18,904 bases of DNA from Limnochordia bacterium (GTDB lineage: Bacteria > Bacillota > Limnochordia > Darwinibacteriales > B1SED10-159), in contig SLOZ01000175.1 of assembly GCA_007132255.1 (NCBI GenBank), positions 1-18,904 on the forward strand. The letters run 5' to 3'. Positions 1 through 6,634 of this stretch are shown here, in pieces; position 1 is the stretch's first letter; the number at the start of each line of letters is the position of its first letter. The position numbers were made by a program, and so were the translations under genes. Under the pieces are notes generated by a model, which was given only the letters and a program-made list of their open reading frames with translations, made no database searches and was not told where the DNA came from.

Positions 1-14
1 ACCACAGTCCACAC
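1..14 (-). CDS. Possible first codons of a gene cut by the left window edge
   Basis: On the minus strand a good Shine-Dalgarno sequence, AAGGAGG (25-31), lies 105 bp past the mtrB stop. It is followed 10 nt later by a GTG at 12-14, and another GTG sits at 10-12. Only four or five codons are inside the window, so no product can be named. The case rests only on the ribosome-binding site and the co-directional genes before it. The 1-118 stretch has no convincing terminator after mtrB, so a further gene in the same transcript is plausible. Confidence 0.25.
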
Positions 15-118
15 GGAGAGTGAGCCTCCTTCGATAGGGTTTGCGTGCTCTAGCAATACTGCCCTGGCCGGAGTCCAATGGGGCCAACGGGCGGTCTGCT
101 GCATGCAGGGTACGGCAT

Positions 119-376
119 TTATGAATGCGGCTGCGAAGTTTGCCGACTTTCGGTTTCACACGTTCCGAGCTTGGTGAAAACTTGTGCTCGTCCCCGGATT
201 TTGATGGCGGATGTATGATCCGTGAACTGGGCCACCATAACTTCGCCCTTATCTAACTTCTCACTATGATGAAATTTCGTGTCGTGACCACGGGTCAAGC
301 CAATAATGGTCACTCCATTCTCCAAAGCTTTGATCATGATATAGTCAAAATGGACAGCACCATTTAGTTCAGTCAT
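119..376 (-). CDS. mtrB: Tryptophan RNA-binding attenuation protein (TRAP)
   Basis: TRAP forms an 11-subunit ring that, when loaded with tryptophan, binds (G/U)AG repeats in trp leader RNAs and represses tryptophan synthesis and transport genes. The 85-residue product aligns with Bacillus subtilis MtrB (75 aa) from about residue 12 onward without a gap. The core VTIIGLTRG..TKFHHSEKLDKGE is nearly identical. RNA-contacting residues equivalent to Lys37, Lys56 and Arg58 are K40, K59 and R61. Tryptophan-pocket residues (T28, T33, Q50, T52, H54, S56) are kept. The N-terminus is about 3 residues longer and the polar C-terminal tail about 7 longer than in B. subtilis. GAGGGAGGA (387-395) lies 10 nt before the ATG and directly after the dnaE stop, so the two genes are probably co-transcribed. 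In B. subtilis mtrB instead follows folE (mtrA). No trp gene and no obvious TRAP target is visible in this window. Confidence 0.95.
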   Translation of the reverse strand: MTELNGAVHFDYIMIKALENGVTIIGLTRGHDTKFHHSEKLDKGEVMVAQFTDHTSAIKIRGRAQVFTKLGTCETESRQTSQPHS

Positions 377-396
377 GATGGATACGTCCTCCCTCT

Positions 397-3300
397 TCAG
401 TCACAAACGGTAGTTGAATCTAGATTCTGTTTTGCTTGGACAATCTCCTTTTTCTCTTTGGAAGTTTCACTGGGAGACCAACCGGGCGGAGCCACCATTC
501 GGTGTGCGATCCGCTCAGCAGTCAAAGCCTGCAAGAGTTGGGCACTACCGTCGGCCCACAAGCTGCGGTCAGCCAAATGGAGAATCGTATCGTCTAAAGC
601 CAAAATGACAGGGAGAGCACCGCTGTGTTCCTGTACCAGCGAGGCAGCCCGATTTACCTGCTCGGCTGTGGGTGACACCAAGAGCCATCGCGTCAGGGGC
701 AGGCAGGTTTCGACCACAAGAATACCCTGCTGTTCGGAACCAAGCAGCGCCCAAAAGTCGTCCACATTCATCTGTGGTGGTCGCTGGCTGCAGTGAAACG
801 TTACGGCACCGTGCGGTGTGTGCAGGCAGCCCTGCCAAGACCCTCGGCGTTGGTCCAGCTGCAGAACTCGCCCTGCTTCAACCCGATCAAAGCCGTTTCG
901 AAAGGGTTCTAAGTAATCGGACCAATCGCTAGCCGGGTGGTAGACGACATGAATGCCGAATAGCTCGTGTTCCCATTGAGCCCACTGCGCTGCTGTCGGC
1001 ACCGGTGACGCAGGCTGTTGTGTTAGCTGCTGCAGGGTTTGCCAAAGGGCGGACCGCTCACCTAAGTAGTCCAGGGCTCCAGCTTTCAACAGCCTGATGA
1101 TTGTGTCCTGGGGAATGGCCCAACGGTCCATAAGGGCTTGTAAGTCGGGAGACCCCCCATTGGCTATGGCTTGTTCCAACTTTGCGAGCAATGGTTTGTT
1201 GAGGCCTTTGACAAGAGACAGTCCCAACCTAAGCTGTCTTGGAGCACCGGGCCGTGATTCCACGGCACAATGCGCAAGGTCGGGTGGAAGCACTTCGACA
1301 TTGTTCTGCAGAGCATTGACCAGAACTCGCCGGGCATTCCGGTGATCGCCGCGATGCAGCAGTGCCGCAAAGAAGGCTGCCGGATAGTGTTGCTTTAGGT
1401 ATGCACACTGGAAGCTGATACGAGCATAGGAAGCGCTGTGTGACTTGTTGAAAGCGTAACCTCCGAATCGCTCCATGTGGGCGAATAAGGTTTGTGCCTC
1501 CTGGACCGACATACCTTGAGTCGCAGCGCCCTGAACAAAGGTTTGCCGAAACTGCTGAATCAACTGCGGTTGCTTTTTGCTCATGGCAGCACGCAGTTCA
1601 TCGGCTGCAGCCAAAGAAAGACCCCCGATTACGTGGGCTGCTTGCATAACCTGCTCTTGATAAAGCATCAGCCCATGGGTCTCGGCCACTACTGGGGCGA
1701 GAAGGGGATGCACTGGTTCGGCGATTTCCTCCCCTCGCCGTCTTCTGCTCAAAGCCGGGACAAACTGCAGTGGACCCGGTCGTCCCACGGCCAATAGCGC
1801 AATGAGATCTGCAAAGCTGCGGGGCTCAAGCTGTCCGATTACGTCTTGAAACAAAGCGCTTTCCAGTTGGAAGATGCCAAAGGTGTCTGCCCGACAGATA
1901 TAGTCGTACGTGTCTGAGTCATCGAGATCCAATGCGTTTAACTGAAACGAGTCATGGTCAGACCGGATAAGCGCTTCGGCATAATGCAGCAGTGTAAGTG
2001 TGCGCAGTCCCAAAATATCGATTTTTAACAGACCTAACTTCTGCAGCGAATCCATATCCATATGGGTAACGCCGTATCCTCCATCATGATACCGCAGACT
2101 GGTATAGTGGAGCAGCGGTTCCTTGGCTACGACAATTCCGGCAGCGTGGATGCTCAAAGAGCGCTTGCGGCCATACAGGCCGCGGGCCGCTCGAATCAGA
2201 CTCTCAGCTTCTGGAACTCTACGCAGCATGATATCCCATGGCGGTGCTTCATCGCTGCTGGTTCCAAGTTCCAGACAGCGATGGAGAATGGTTTCGGGTA
2301 CATCCAGCACCTTGGCTGCATCGCGCAGCGCCGCTCGGATCCCAAAGGTACCGTAGGTGCCTATCTGTGCCGCATACGAGCGACCATAGTGATGCAGAAC
2401 ATACTGCACCACTTCATCACGGCGCTGCGCACAAAAATCCAGATCGATGTCTGGTGGGGATACTCGGTTTGGGTTCAAGAAACGCTCAAACATCAGACCA
2501 TAGTCCAAAGGGTTGACGTCGGTGATGCCTAATGCATAGGCCGTTAGACTTCCAGCTGCACTGCCCCGTCCAGGTCCCACTGGGATGCCCTGCTCGCGGG
2601 CAAAACGAACAATGTCGGCAACGATAAAGAAGTACTGTGTAAAGCCCATTTCTGTGATGATGTCATACTCGCGCTGGAGGCGAACTGCATGTTCCTCATT
2701 GATCAACGGGCTTCGTTGGCGCAGACCGGCTTTGGCTGCTTCCAGTAAACTGCAGTGGCTCTCTACCGTGGGCAGTTGTGTGCGTTCCAGGGTCAGTGTT
2801 ACTTGACAGCGGGCTGCGATCTCTTCTGTAGAGCTGGCTGCATGGGCGAAAGGAGCCAAACGCTCCGTGAGCAGTGACGGCTTGGCCAATGGTCGCCAGC
2901 TTCTGCCCAGCCGCTCATCTGTGTTCGACACTGTTGACCCAGCAGTCGTCTGCAGTTGCTGCATGCAGTGCAGAGCAATTTCCTGGTGTGCGTGCAGAAG
3001 ACACCCCTCTTGTGCTCCAGTGAACTGTGCTCCTACTGGTTCTAGGGTTTGCAGTAATCGTTGACTGGCATGTCGCTTCTCCTCCGAATCCACTTCTACC
3101 TGAACGTACCAGTGATGGCATCCAAAGAGATCCAATCCAGCTCGATACAACCGAACGACGCCCGCTTCATCCCAAGGTTCTTGGCAATCGCTGAACCAAC
3201 CTGCCCAACAGCTGCCAGTTAAGGCAATCAGACCTGATTTCGCCTGCTGCAGGTCCTCCATTGTCACAGGTCCTTCTTGCGAAGCCAGCCACAGCAGGTT

Positions 3301-3564
3301 ACGATAACCAACGCTCGTTTCGGCCAACAGCACCAATCTCCGAACGCAGCTTTCGTGTTGAACCGACAACTCCAGCCCGAAAATCGGCCGTACACCCGCG
3401 GCTTCGCAGGCCGTATGGAACTCCACTGCCCCGGCCATCGTGTCAATGTCCACAAGGGCCAAACTCTCAATACCCGCAGCGGCCGCAGTGCGCGTCAATT
3501 CGGAAATGCTTATGCAGCTGTGTAACAGCGAGTAGTCGCTGTGAACGTGGAGATGAACGAACAT
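397..3564 (-). CDS. dnaE: DNA polymerase III alpha subunit, DnaE family
   Basis: Replicative C-family polymerase, 1055 aa. I place the start at the ATG at 3564, giving MFVHLHVHS as in most DnaE proteins, with AAAGGTGG (3574-3581) 9 nt upstream. An in-frame TTG 7 codons earlier overlaps that site. Numbering from this ATG: PHP domain about 1-200; polymerase core with GPGRGSAAGSL (about 331-339), catalytic aspartates in PDIDLDF (D372, D374) and KIDILGL (D516); then tandem HhH and a diverged C-terminal region. The polymerase site looks intact. In the PHP domain HLHVH and the GLE glutamate remain, but the usual LLDGA aspartate (here LLHSC), the TDHG histidine (here VDID) and the NDVH pair (here AQEG) are gone, so the metal site is probably dead. 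I see no clear QxxLF beta-clamp motif before EHELFGIHV. It is at the short end for the family. An intrinsic terminator separates it from murA, and it runs into mtrB. DnaE is certain; the subtype is not. Confidence 0.95.
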   Translation of the reverse strand: MFVHLHVHSDYSLLHSCISISELTRTAAAAGIESLALVDIDTMAGAVEFHTACEAAGVRPIFGLELSVQHESCVRRLVLLAETSVGYRNLLWLASQEGPVTMEDLQQAKSGLIALTGSCWAGWFSDCQEPWDEAGVVRLYRAGLDLFGCHHWYVQVEVDSEEKRHASQRLLQTLEPVGAQFTGAQEGCLLHAHQEIALHCMQQLQTTAGSTVSNTDERLGRSWRPLAKPSLLTERLAPFAHAASSTEEIAARCQVTLTLERTQLPTVESHCSLLEAAKAGLRQRSPLINEEHAVRLQREYDIITEMGFTQYFFIVADIVRFAREQGIPVGPGRGSAAGSLTAYALGITDVNPLDYGLMFERFLNPNRVSPPDIDLDFCAQRRDEVVQYVLHHYGRSYAAQIGTYGTFGIRAALRDAAKVLDVPETILHRCLELGTSSDEAPPWDIMLRRVPEAESLIRAARGLYGRKRSLSIHAAGIVVAKEPLLHYTSLRYHDGGYGVTHMDMDSLQKLGLLKIDILGLRTLTLLHYAEALIRSDHDSFQLNALDLDDSDTYDYICRADTFGIFQLESALFQDVIGQLEPRSFADLIALLAVGRPGPLQFVPALSRRRRGEEIAEPVHPLLAPVVAETHGLMLYQEQVMQAAHVIGGLSLAAADELRAAMSKKQPQLIQQFRQTFVQGAATQGMSVQEAQTLFAHMERFGGYAFNKSHSASYARISFQCAYLKQHYPAAFFAALLHRGDHRNARRVLVNALQNNVEVLPPDLAHCAVESRPGAPRQLRLGLSLVKGLNKPLLAKLEQAIANGGSPDLQALMDRWAIPQDTIIRLLKAGALDYLGERSALWQTLQQLTQQPASPVPTAAQWAQWEHELFGIHVVYHPASDWSDYLEPFRNGFDRVEAGRVLQLDQRRGSWQGCLHTPHGAVTFHCSQRPPQMNVDDFWALLGSEQQGILVVETCLPLTRWLLVSPTAEQVNRAASLVQEHSGALPVILALDDTILHLADRSLWADGSAQLLQALTAERIAHRMVAPPGWSPSETSKEKKEIVQAKQNLDSTTVCD

Positions 3565-3582
3565 GCACTGCAGCCACCTTTC

Positions 3583-3611
3583 CAAAAAAAAGCTGGAGGA
3601 ATCCTCCAGCT
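3583..3611 (-). terminator. Intrinsic terminator between murA and dnaE
   Basis: On the minus strand the murA stop codon TAG runs straight into a near-perfect inverted repeat (3591-3611, AGCTGGAGG / CCTCCAGCT, 9 bp around a 3-nt loop). A run of eight T (3584-3591) follows. This is a textbook Rho-independent terminator for the ireB-murA unit. It fills the 45-nt gap before dnaE, so dnaE must be transcribed from a promoter inside murA or by read-through. Confidence 0.9.
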
Positions 3612-4923
3612 AGGCGTTGAGTTCTTGCATATGAGCGAATAGGTCCGTTACTTCGGTTGTATGCTCGCGAATGATTTTTCCGCCAAGGCCCGTAATTTTG
3701 TTCTCGAAATGCTCGTAACCCCGATCAATGACATCAATACCGTAAATTTCGGTGCGCCCTTCGGCGGCCAAAGCCGCAATGGCTAGGGCTGCTCCGGCTC
3801 GCAGATCGGTCACTTCCACAGGAGCTCCGGTCAACTGTGCCACACCGCGAATGATCGCGGTCTCTCGTTCCACTTTTACGTCAGCACCCATGCGCCGCAG
3901 CTCATCCACGTAACGAAATCGGTCGAAGATGGTCTCCCGGATGACGCTGGTCCCATCAGCTAGACAAAGTGCTGCCACTAACGGCTGTTGCAAATCCGTT
4001 GGATAACCAGGATAGGGAGACGTCTCAACGTCAATGGCATGGAGACCGTTGGGCGCTGACACAGTCACTTCGTTGACACCTTTTTCAATCACCATGCCCA
4101 TCTCTTCAAACTTAATCATTGGTGAGCGCAGATGTTCCAAAACGATATTTTTCACCGTAATGCGGCCCTTGGTAATACCGGCCGCCAACATATATGTGCC
4201 CGCCTCAATACGGTCAGAAATCACGGAGTACTCCGTTCCATGCAGAGACTCTACGCCCTCGATACGGATGACATCGGTCCCAGCACCGCGGATCTTCGCT
4301 CCCATACCATTCAAAAATATGGCTAGATCTACGACTTCCGGCTCTTTGGCGGCGTTTTCCAACGTGGTGGTACCGTCAGCCAAGGAAGCCGCCAACATCA
4401 GATTGATAGTGGTACCAACGCTAGACCGGTTTATGTAGACCTTAGCACCCTGCAAACGCTGGCAGGAGGCCTTCATGAAGCCATGTTCAATGGCGACGTC
4501 GGCACCCATTTGCGAAAAACCTCGAATATGGTAATCCACAGGCCTAGAACCAATGGCGCAGCCTCCTGGCAGTGGAACCTCTGCTCGGCCTAACCGAGCC
4601 AACAGGACTCCGGCTGTGTAAAAGGATGCCCGCATTTTTCGCACCAAATCATAGGGAGCTTGGTGTTTATTCAGCGTCGTTCCATCCACGTGCAAGCGGC
4701 CCTCCGCATCGAAGAAAAGCTCCACGCCAAGCCGCCTTAAGATGAGGCAGATCGTTGCTACGTCTGTGTCTCGAGGAACGTTCTCCAAGATGCTCTCACC
4801 TTCGGAAGCCAACGCCGCGGCTGCAACGATTGCCAACGCACTGTTTTTGGCACCACTGACGTGAACTTCGCCCTGCAGTGGCCGTCCGCCTTCAATAACA
4901 AATCGTGTCGACAAATGATTCAC
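3610..4923 (-). CDS. murA: UDP-N-acetylglucosamine 1-carboxyvinyltransferase
   Basis: MurA transfers enolpyruvate from PEP to UDP-GlcNAc, the first committed cytoplasmic step of peptidoglycan synthesis. The 437-aa product has the full EPSP-synthase-like double inverse beta-alpha barrel. Visible active-site residues are K26 and N27 in GAKNSAL, C122 in LPGGCAIGSRP (the Cys115 equivalent), R127, and D310 in YPTD (the Asp305 equivalent). The catalytic Cys is the type that fosfomycin alkylates, so the enzyme is predicted to be fosfomycin-sensitive. The start is a GTG whose last two bases belong to the TGA stop of the upstream ireB/reoM-like gene, which implies translational coupling. The ROK/phosphatase-like second copy MurA2 cannot be told from MurA1 here. 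A terminator follows directly after the stop codon. Confidence 0.97.
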   Translation of the reverse strand: MNHLSTRFVIEGGRPLQGEVHVSGAKNSALAIVAAAALASEGESILENVPRDTDVATICLILRRLGVELFFDAEGRLHVDGTTLNKHQAPYDLVRKMRASFYTAGVLLARLGRAEVPLPGGCAIGSRPVDYHIRGFSQMGADVAIEHGFMKASCQRLQGAKVYINRSSVGTTINLMLAASLADGTTTLENAAKEPEVVDLAIFLNGMGAKIRGAGTDVIRIEGVESLHGTEYSVISDRIEAGTYMLAAGITKGRITVKNIVLEHLRSPMIKFEEMGMVIEKGVNEVTVSAPNGLHAIDVETSPYPGYPTDLQQPLVAALCLADGTSVIRETIFDRFRYVDELRRMGADVKVERETAIIRGVAQLTGAPVEVTDLRAGAALAIAALAAEGRTEIYGIDVIDRGYEHFENKITGLGGKIIREHTTEVTDLFAHMQELNA

Positions 4924-5189
4924 CTCGTTTCTTCGTCCAAATGATCTAAGTAAAATTGGACAACTTCCTCCAAGAGGTCATTGCGCTCCAGTTGACTCAA
5001 CAAAGTGCGCGCATTGCGATGAGAAGTAATATACGATGGATCACCAGAGACCAAAAAACCCACCAATTGGTCCATGGGCTCATATCCCTTCTCCACTAAA
5101 GCTGCACTCACTTCTTTGAGAACGGAACCAATATCGGGTGAACTAGAATCCGCCGAACTAAACATTCTTGTGTGATTCGCTTTATCCAT
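4920..5189 (-). CDS. IreB/ReoM family regulatory phosphoprotein (UPF0297)
   Basis: Small 89-aa cytoplasmic protein of the IreB (UPF0297) family. The family pattern is clear: LVEKGYEP (32-38), LVGFLVSGDPSYI (42-54), NAR (59-61), and a C-terminal helical block QLERNDLLEEVVQFYLDHL. In Enterococcus IreB is a substrate of the Ser/Thr kinase IreK. In Listeria the homologue ReoM, phosphorylated on Thr7 by PrkA, controls ClpCP-dependent degradation of MurA. Here a threonine sits at position 7, though followed by RMF rather than MF. Some basic surface residues of the ReoM consensus (PRHKDAR, RRLER) are changed to SHRNAR and SQLER. AGGAGGTT (5196-5203) precedes the ATG by 6 nt. The gene overlaps murA by 4 nt, whereas the usual partners alaS and ruvX are absent. 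The family is secure; control of MurA is inferred from the pairing. Confidence 0.88.
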   Translation of the reverse strand: MDKANHTRMFSSADSSSPDIGSVLKEVSAALVEKGYEPMDQLVGFLVSGDPSYITSHRNARTLLSQLERNDLLEEVVQFYLDHLDEETR

Positions 5190-5446
5190 TTTTTCAACCT
5201 CCTACAAACAAACAGCTGTGTTGAGCAAACTACCAGGCTTCGCTCAGCCATTTAACTAATTCAGCAATAACGCCGCCAAATCCTGCACGCCTAGAAAATT
5301 CGCAGATCTCATGCGTTTGTTGGTGGTATAGTGTTAGTCGCATATTCTGTTGTTCTAGCTCCTTCGATCTCGACCGTAGGTGGCTCCTTTTTGGCCCAAT
5401 ATGGCAGATCGGTTTCGTAGGCTTAGCCCAACAGCAGAGGTTAAGC

Positions 5447-5527
5447 GTTTGGATCGGGGAAACGCCTGCTTCCAGGCGTTTCGTACTCAGCCTTGACTCA
5501 CGCATTGCCATTTATGAGTCAGGTCTG
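5447..5527 (+). repeat. 81-bp direct repeat, copy 1
   Basis: Matches 5574-5654 in 79 of 81 positions (differences at 5490 and 5493), at a period of 127 bp. Each copy carries a perfect 10-bp hairpin GAAACGCCTG / CAGGCGTTTC around a CTTC loop (5459-5482 here) and a second inverted pair TGACTCA / TGAGTCA with a 14-nt loop (5494-5521). In this copy alone the end forms a third hairpin, AGGTCTG / CAGACCT (5521-5538). It codes for nothing recognisable. It could be a dispersed genomic repeat (REP- or MITE-like) or a tandem structured RNA. Confidence 0.9.
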
Positions 5528-5573
5528 CATACAGACCTGCAGCACCCTGTTGGCTCAACGCACGAAGCTGCGG

Positions 5574-5654
5574 GTTTGGATCGGGGAAACGCCTGCTTCC
5601 AGGCGTTTCGTACTCAACCGTGACTCACGCATTGCCATTTATGAGTCAGGTCTG
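5574..5654 (+). repeat. 81-bp direct repeat, copy 2
   Basis: Second copy of the repeat at 5447-5527, 127 bp downstream. The strong hairpin is at 5586-5609 and the TGACTCA/TGAGTCA pair at 5621-5648. Both inverted repeats are unchanged, and the two mismatches lie in the unpaired linker between them, as expected if structure is what is conserved. The 46-bp spacer between copies is not repeated. Confidence 0.9.
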
Positions 5655-5859
5655 GTTGGGTAGATGATTCCAGCGTAAACCTATGAACAATGCAGAGGAA
5701 TTCTGTTCAAAAGCGAGAATACCTATGGCGAGAACTCTTGTTTAGCGCCTCTGCAGACGTGATAGTCAAACCTGCCCGCCCATGCTTGCTGAATCCAGAG
5801 CAGATCTGCTCAGCACGGCCTTCGGCTTGCAGACCTGTTTCATGGAGGATGTTGGTGGA

Positions 5860-5947
5860 GCTAACATGCGTTCGGCGAGCGCTTGGAAGGTGTTCCGCTT
5901 CCGATGCTCCAAGCGCTCCGTACGCGGAGCACTTCTGCGAAGTTAGC
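5860..5947 (+). ncRNA. Predicted three-way-junction leader upstream of the PspC operon
   Basis: On the plus strand an outer stem GCTAAC / GTTAGC (5860-5865 with 5942-5947) encloses two hairpins. One is an 11-bp perfect stem GAGCGCTTGGA / TCCAAGCGCTC (5877-5887 with 5908-5918). The other is CGCGGA / TTCTGCG-type pairing (5923-5928 with 5934-5939, one G-T). The right arm of the first hairpin can pair instead with the left arm of the second (GCTCCG, loop TACG, CGGAGC at about 5914-5929), so two exclusive folds exist, as in attenuators and riboswitches. It ends 54 nt before the first ATG of the operon. No known RNA family was recognised, and the structure was judged by eye only. Confidence 0.4.
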
Positions 5948-6001
5948 CTGCGGGGGTCGGCAAGACGGAATGCACGGCTCACAAAACTCTGAAGGTGAGG
6001 A

Positions 6002-6634
6002 ATGATGATGACCAAAAAGCGTTTGTATCTGTCTCGTAAGGATCGTATGATCGGCGGTGTGGCTGGAGGTATTGCGGAGTATTTTGATGTCGATTCCACT
6101 CTGGTGCGGATCGTTCTCCTTCTGCTTCTACTGCCCGGGGGAGCTGGTTTATTCGCTTATATTGCTGCCATGATTATTATCCCAGAAGAACCGAAAGTAC
6201 GGATGAAGCCCACGGCGTACGATCCCGACGATTGGGAGGACGCACCCCTGGAGACCCAGAGGACTGCTTCGGCTCCTGAAGGTCTTTCCGAGCAGGAGGA
6301 ACAGGAAGCCATTGAAGAGTTGAAGCGTGCTGCCCGCGACCTAGCCGAAGCGGGCGGTGATGCAGCTCAGGATGTAGCAGCGCGAGTACGCCGTTCCATC
6401 GATCGCTTAGCAGACCAAGAAAAGCCGAGACAGCAGCGACCTGAACCGCAGCCGACGATCGGTGAGCAAGACGATCAGGATACCAGTAAGCTTCTGGGAC
6501 TGATTTTGGTTGCGATCGGCGTGTTCTTCTTGATGCGAACCATCCTTCCCTGGTTCCCCTGGAATGCTCTGTGGCCAGTGGCGTTGATAGCCGTAGGTGC
6601 AGTGATGCTGTTTAAGGGCATTGGTGATCGATAA
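6002..6634 (+). CDS. PspC domain protein with C-terminal LiaI/LiaF-like membrane region
   Basis: A 210-aa membrane protein. Residues about 7-63 form a PspC domain (LSRKDRMIGGVAGGIAEYF, then one membrane helix at about 38-61 ending IIPEE). Residues 65-160 are a highly charged linker rich in Glu, Arg and Gln, likely helical. Residues about 165-208 are two hydrophobic segments split by LPWFPWNALWP, the layout of the LiaI/LiaF membrane module. PspC proteins take part in phage-shock or envelope-stress sensing. Three ATGs lie in a row at 6002-6010. AAGGTGAGG (5992-6000) is very close to the first, so initiation at the second or third is likely. The next gene starts inside this stop codon (TAATG), so the two are translationally coupled and may form one complex. 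No LiaRS-type two-component system is in the window. Confidence 0.85.
   Translation: MMMTKKRLYLSRKDRMIGGVAGGIAEYFDVDSTLVRIVLLLLLLPGGAGLFAYIAAMIIIPEEPKVRMKPTAYDPDDWEDAPLETQRTASAPEGLSEQEEQEAIEELKRAARDLAEAGGDAAQDVAARVRRSIDRLADQEKPRQQRPEPQPTIGEQDDQDTSKLLGLILVAIGVFFLMRTILPWFPWNALWPVALIAVGAVMLFKGIGDR

Larger units (their letters stand above)
5190..6001. other. 812-bp gene-free intergenic region between divergent operons
   Basis: It separates the leftward ireB-murA unit from the rightward PspC operon and must hold both promoters, but I find no convincing -35/-10 pair on either strand. The best weak plus-strand candidate is TTGGTG, 17 nt, TATTCT near 5330-5355. Open frames here (about 93 codons at 5230-5511 minus, about 100 at 5690-5992 plus) run through repeats or hairpins and resemble no family I know. 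Structure is plentiful: two 81-bp direct repeats, an 8-bp inverted pair TGCAGAGG/CCTCTGCA (5691-5698 and 5748-5755), a 14-bp perfect palindrome GAGCAGATCTGCTC (5798-5811), and a multi-hairpin block at 5860-5947. No tRNA or known riboswitch was recognised. Confidence 0.7.

Noticed and set aside
1..118. TRAP binding site (GAG/UAG repeats) for autoregulation or for a downstream gene
   Set aside because: Only scattered single TAG/GAG triplets occur, without regular 2-3 nt spacing.
2062..2532. Plus-strand open frames of up to 156 codons opposite dnaE
   Set aside because: They are antisense shadows of a strongly conserved polymerase gene and show no family features.
5230..5511. A 93-codon minus-strand open frame before ireB, ending in protein-like residues GGVIAELVKWLSEAW
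   Set aside because: Its first quarter is encoded by the 81-bp repeat, the start lacks a well-spaced ribosome-binding site, and no family is recognised. A short peptide from an internal ATG remains possible but unsupported.
5447..5654. CRISPR array
   Set aside because: Only two copies, far longer than CRISPR repeats, with internal hairpins and no cas genes.
5690..5992. A 100-codon plus-strand open frame
   Set aside because: It runs through the palindrome and leader hairpins, has atypical composition (many Cys, Arg, Ser) and no site. It is best seen as chance.
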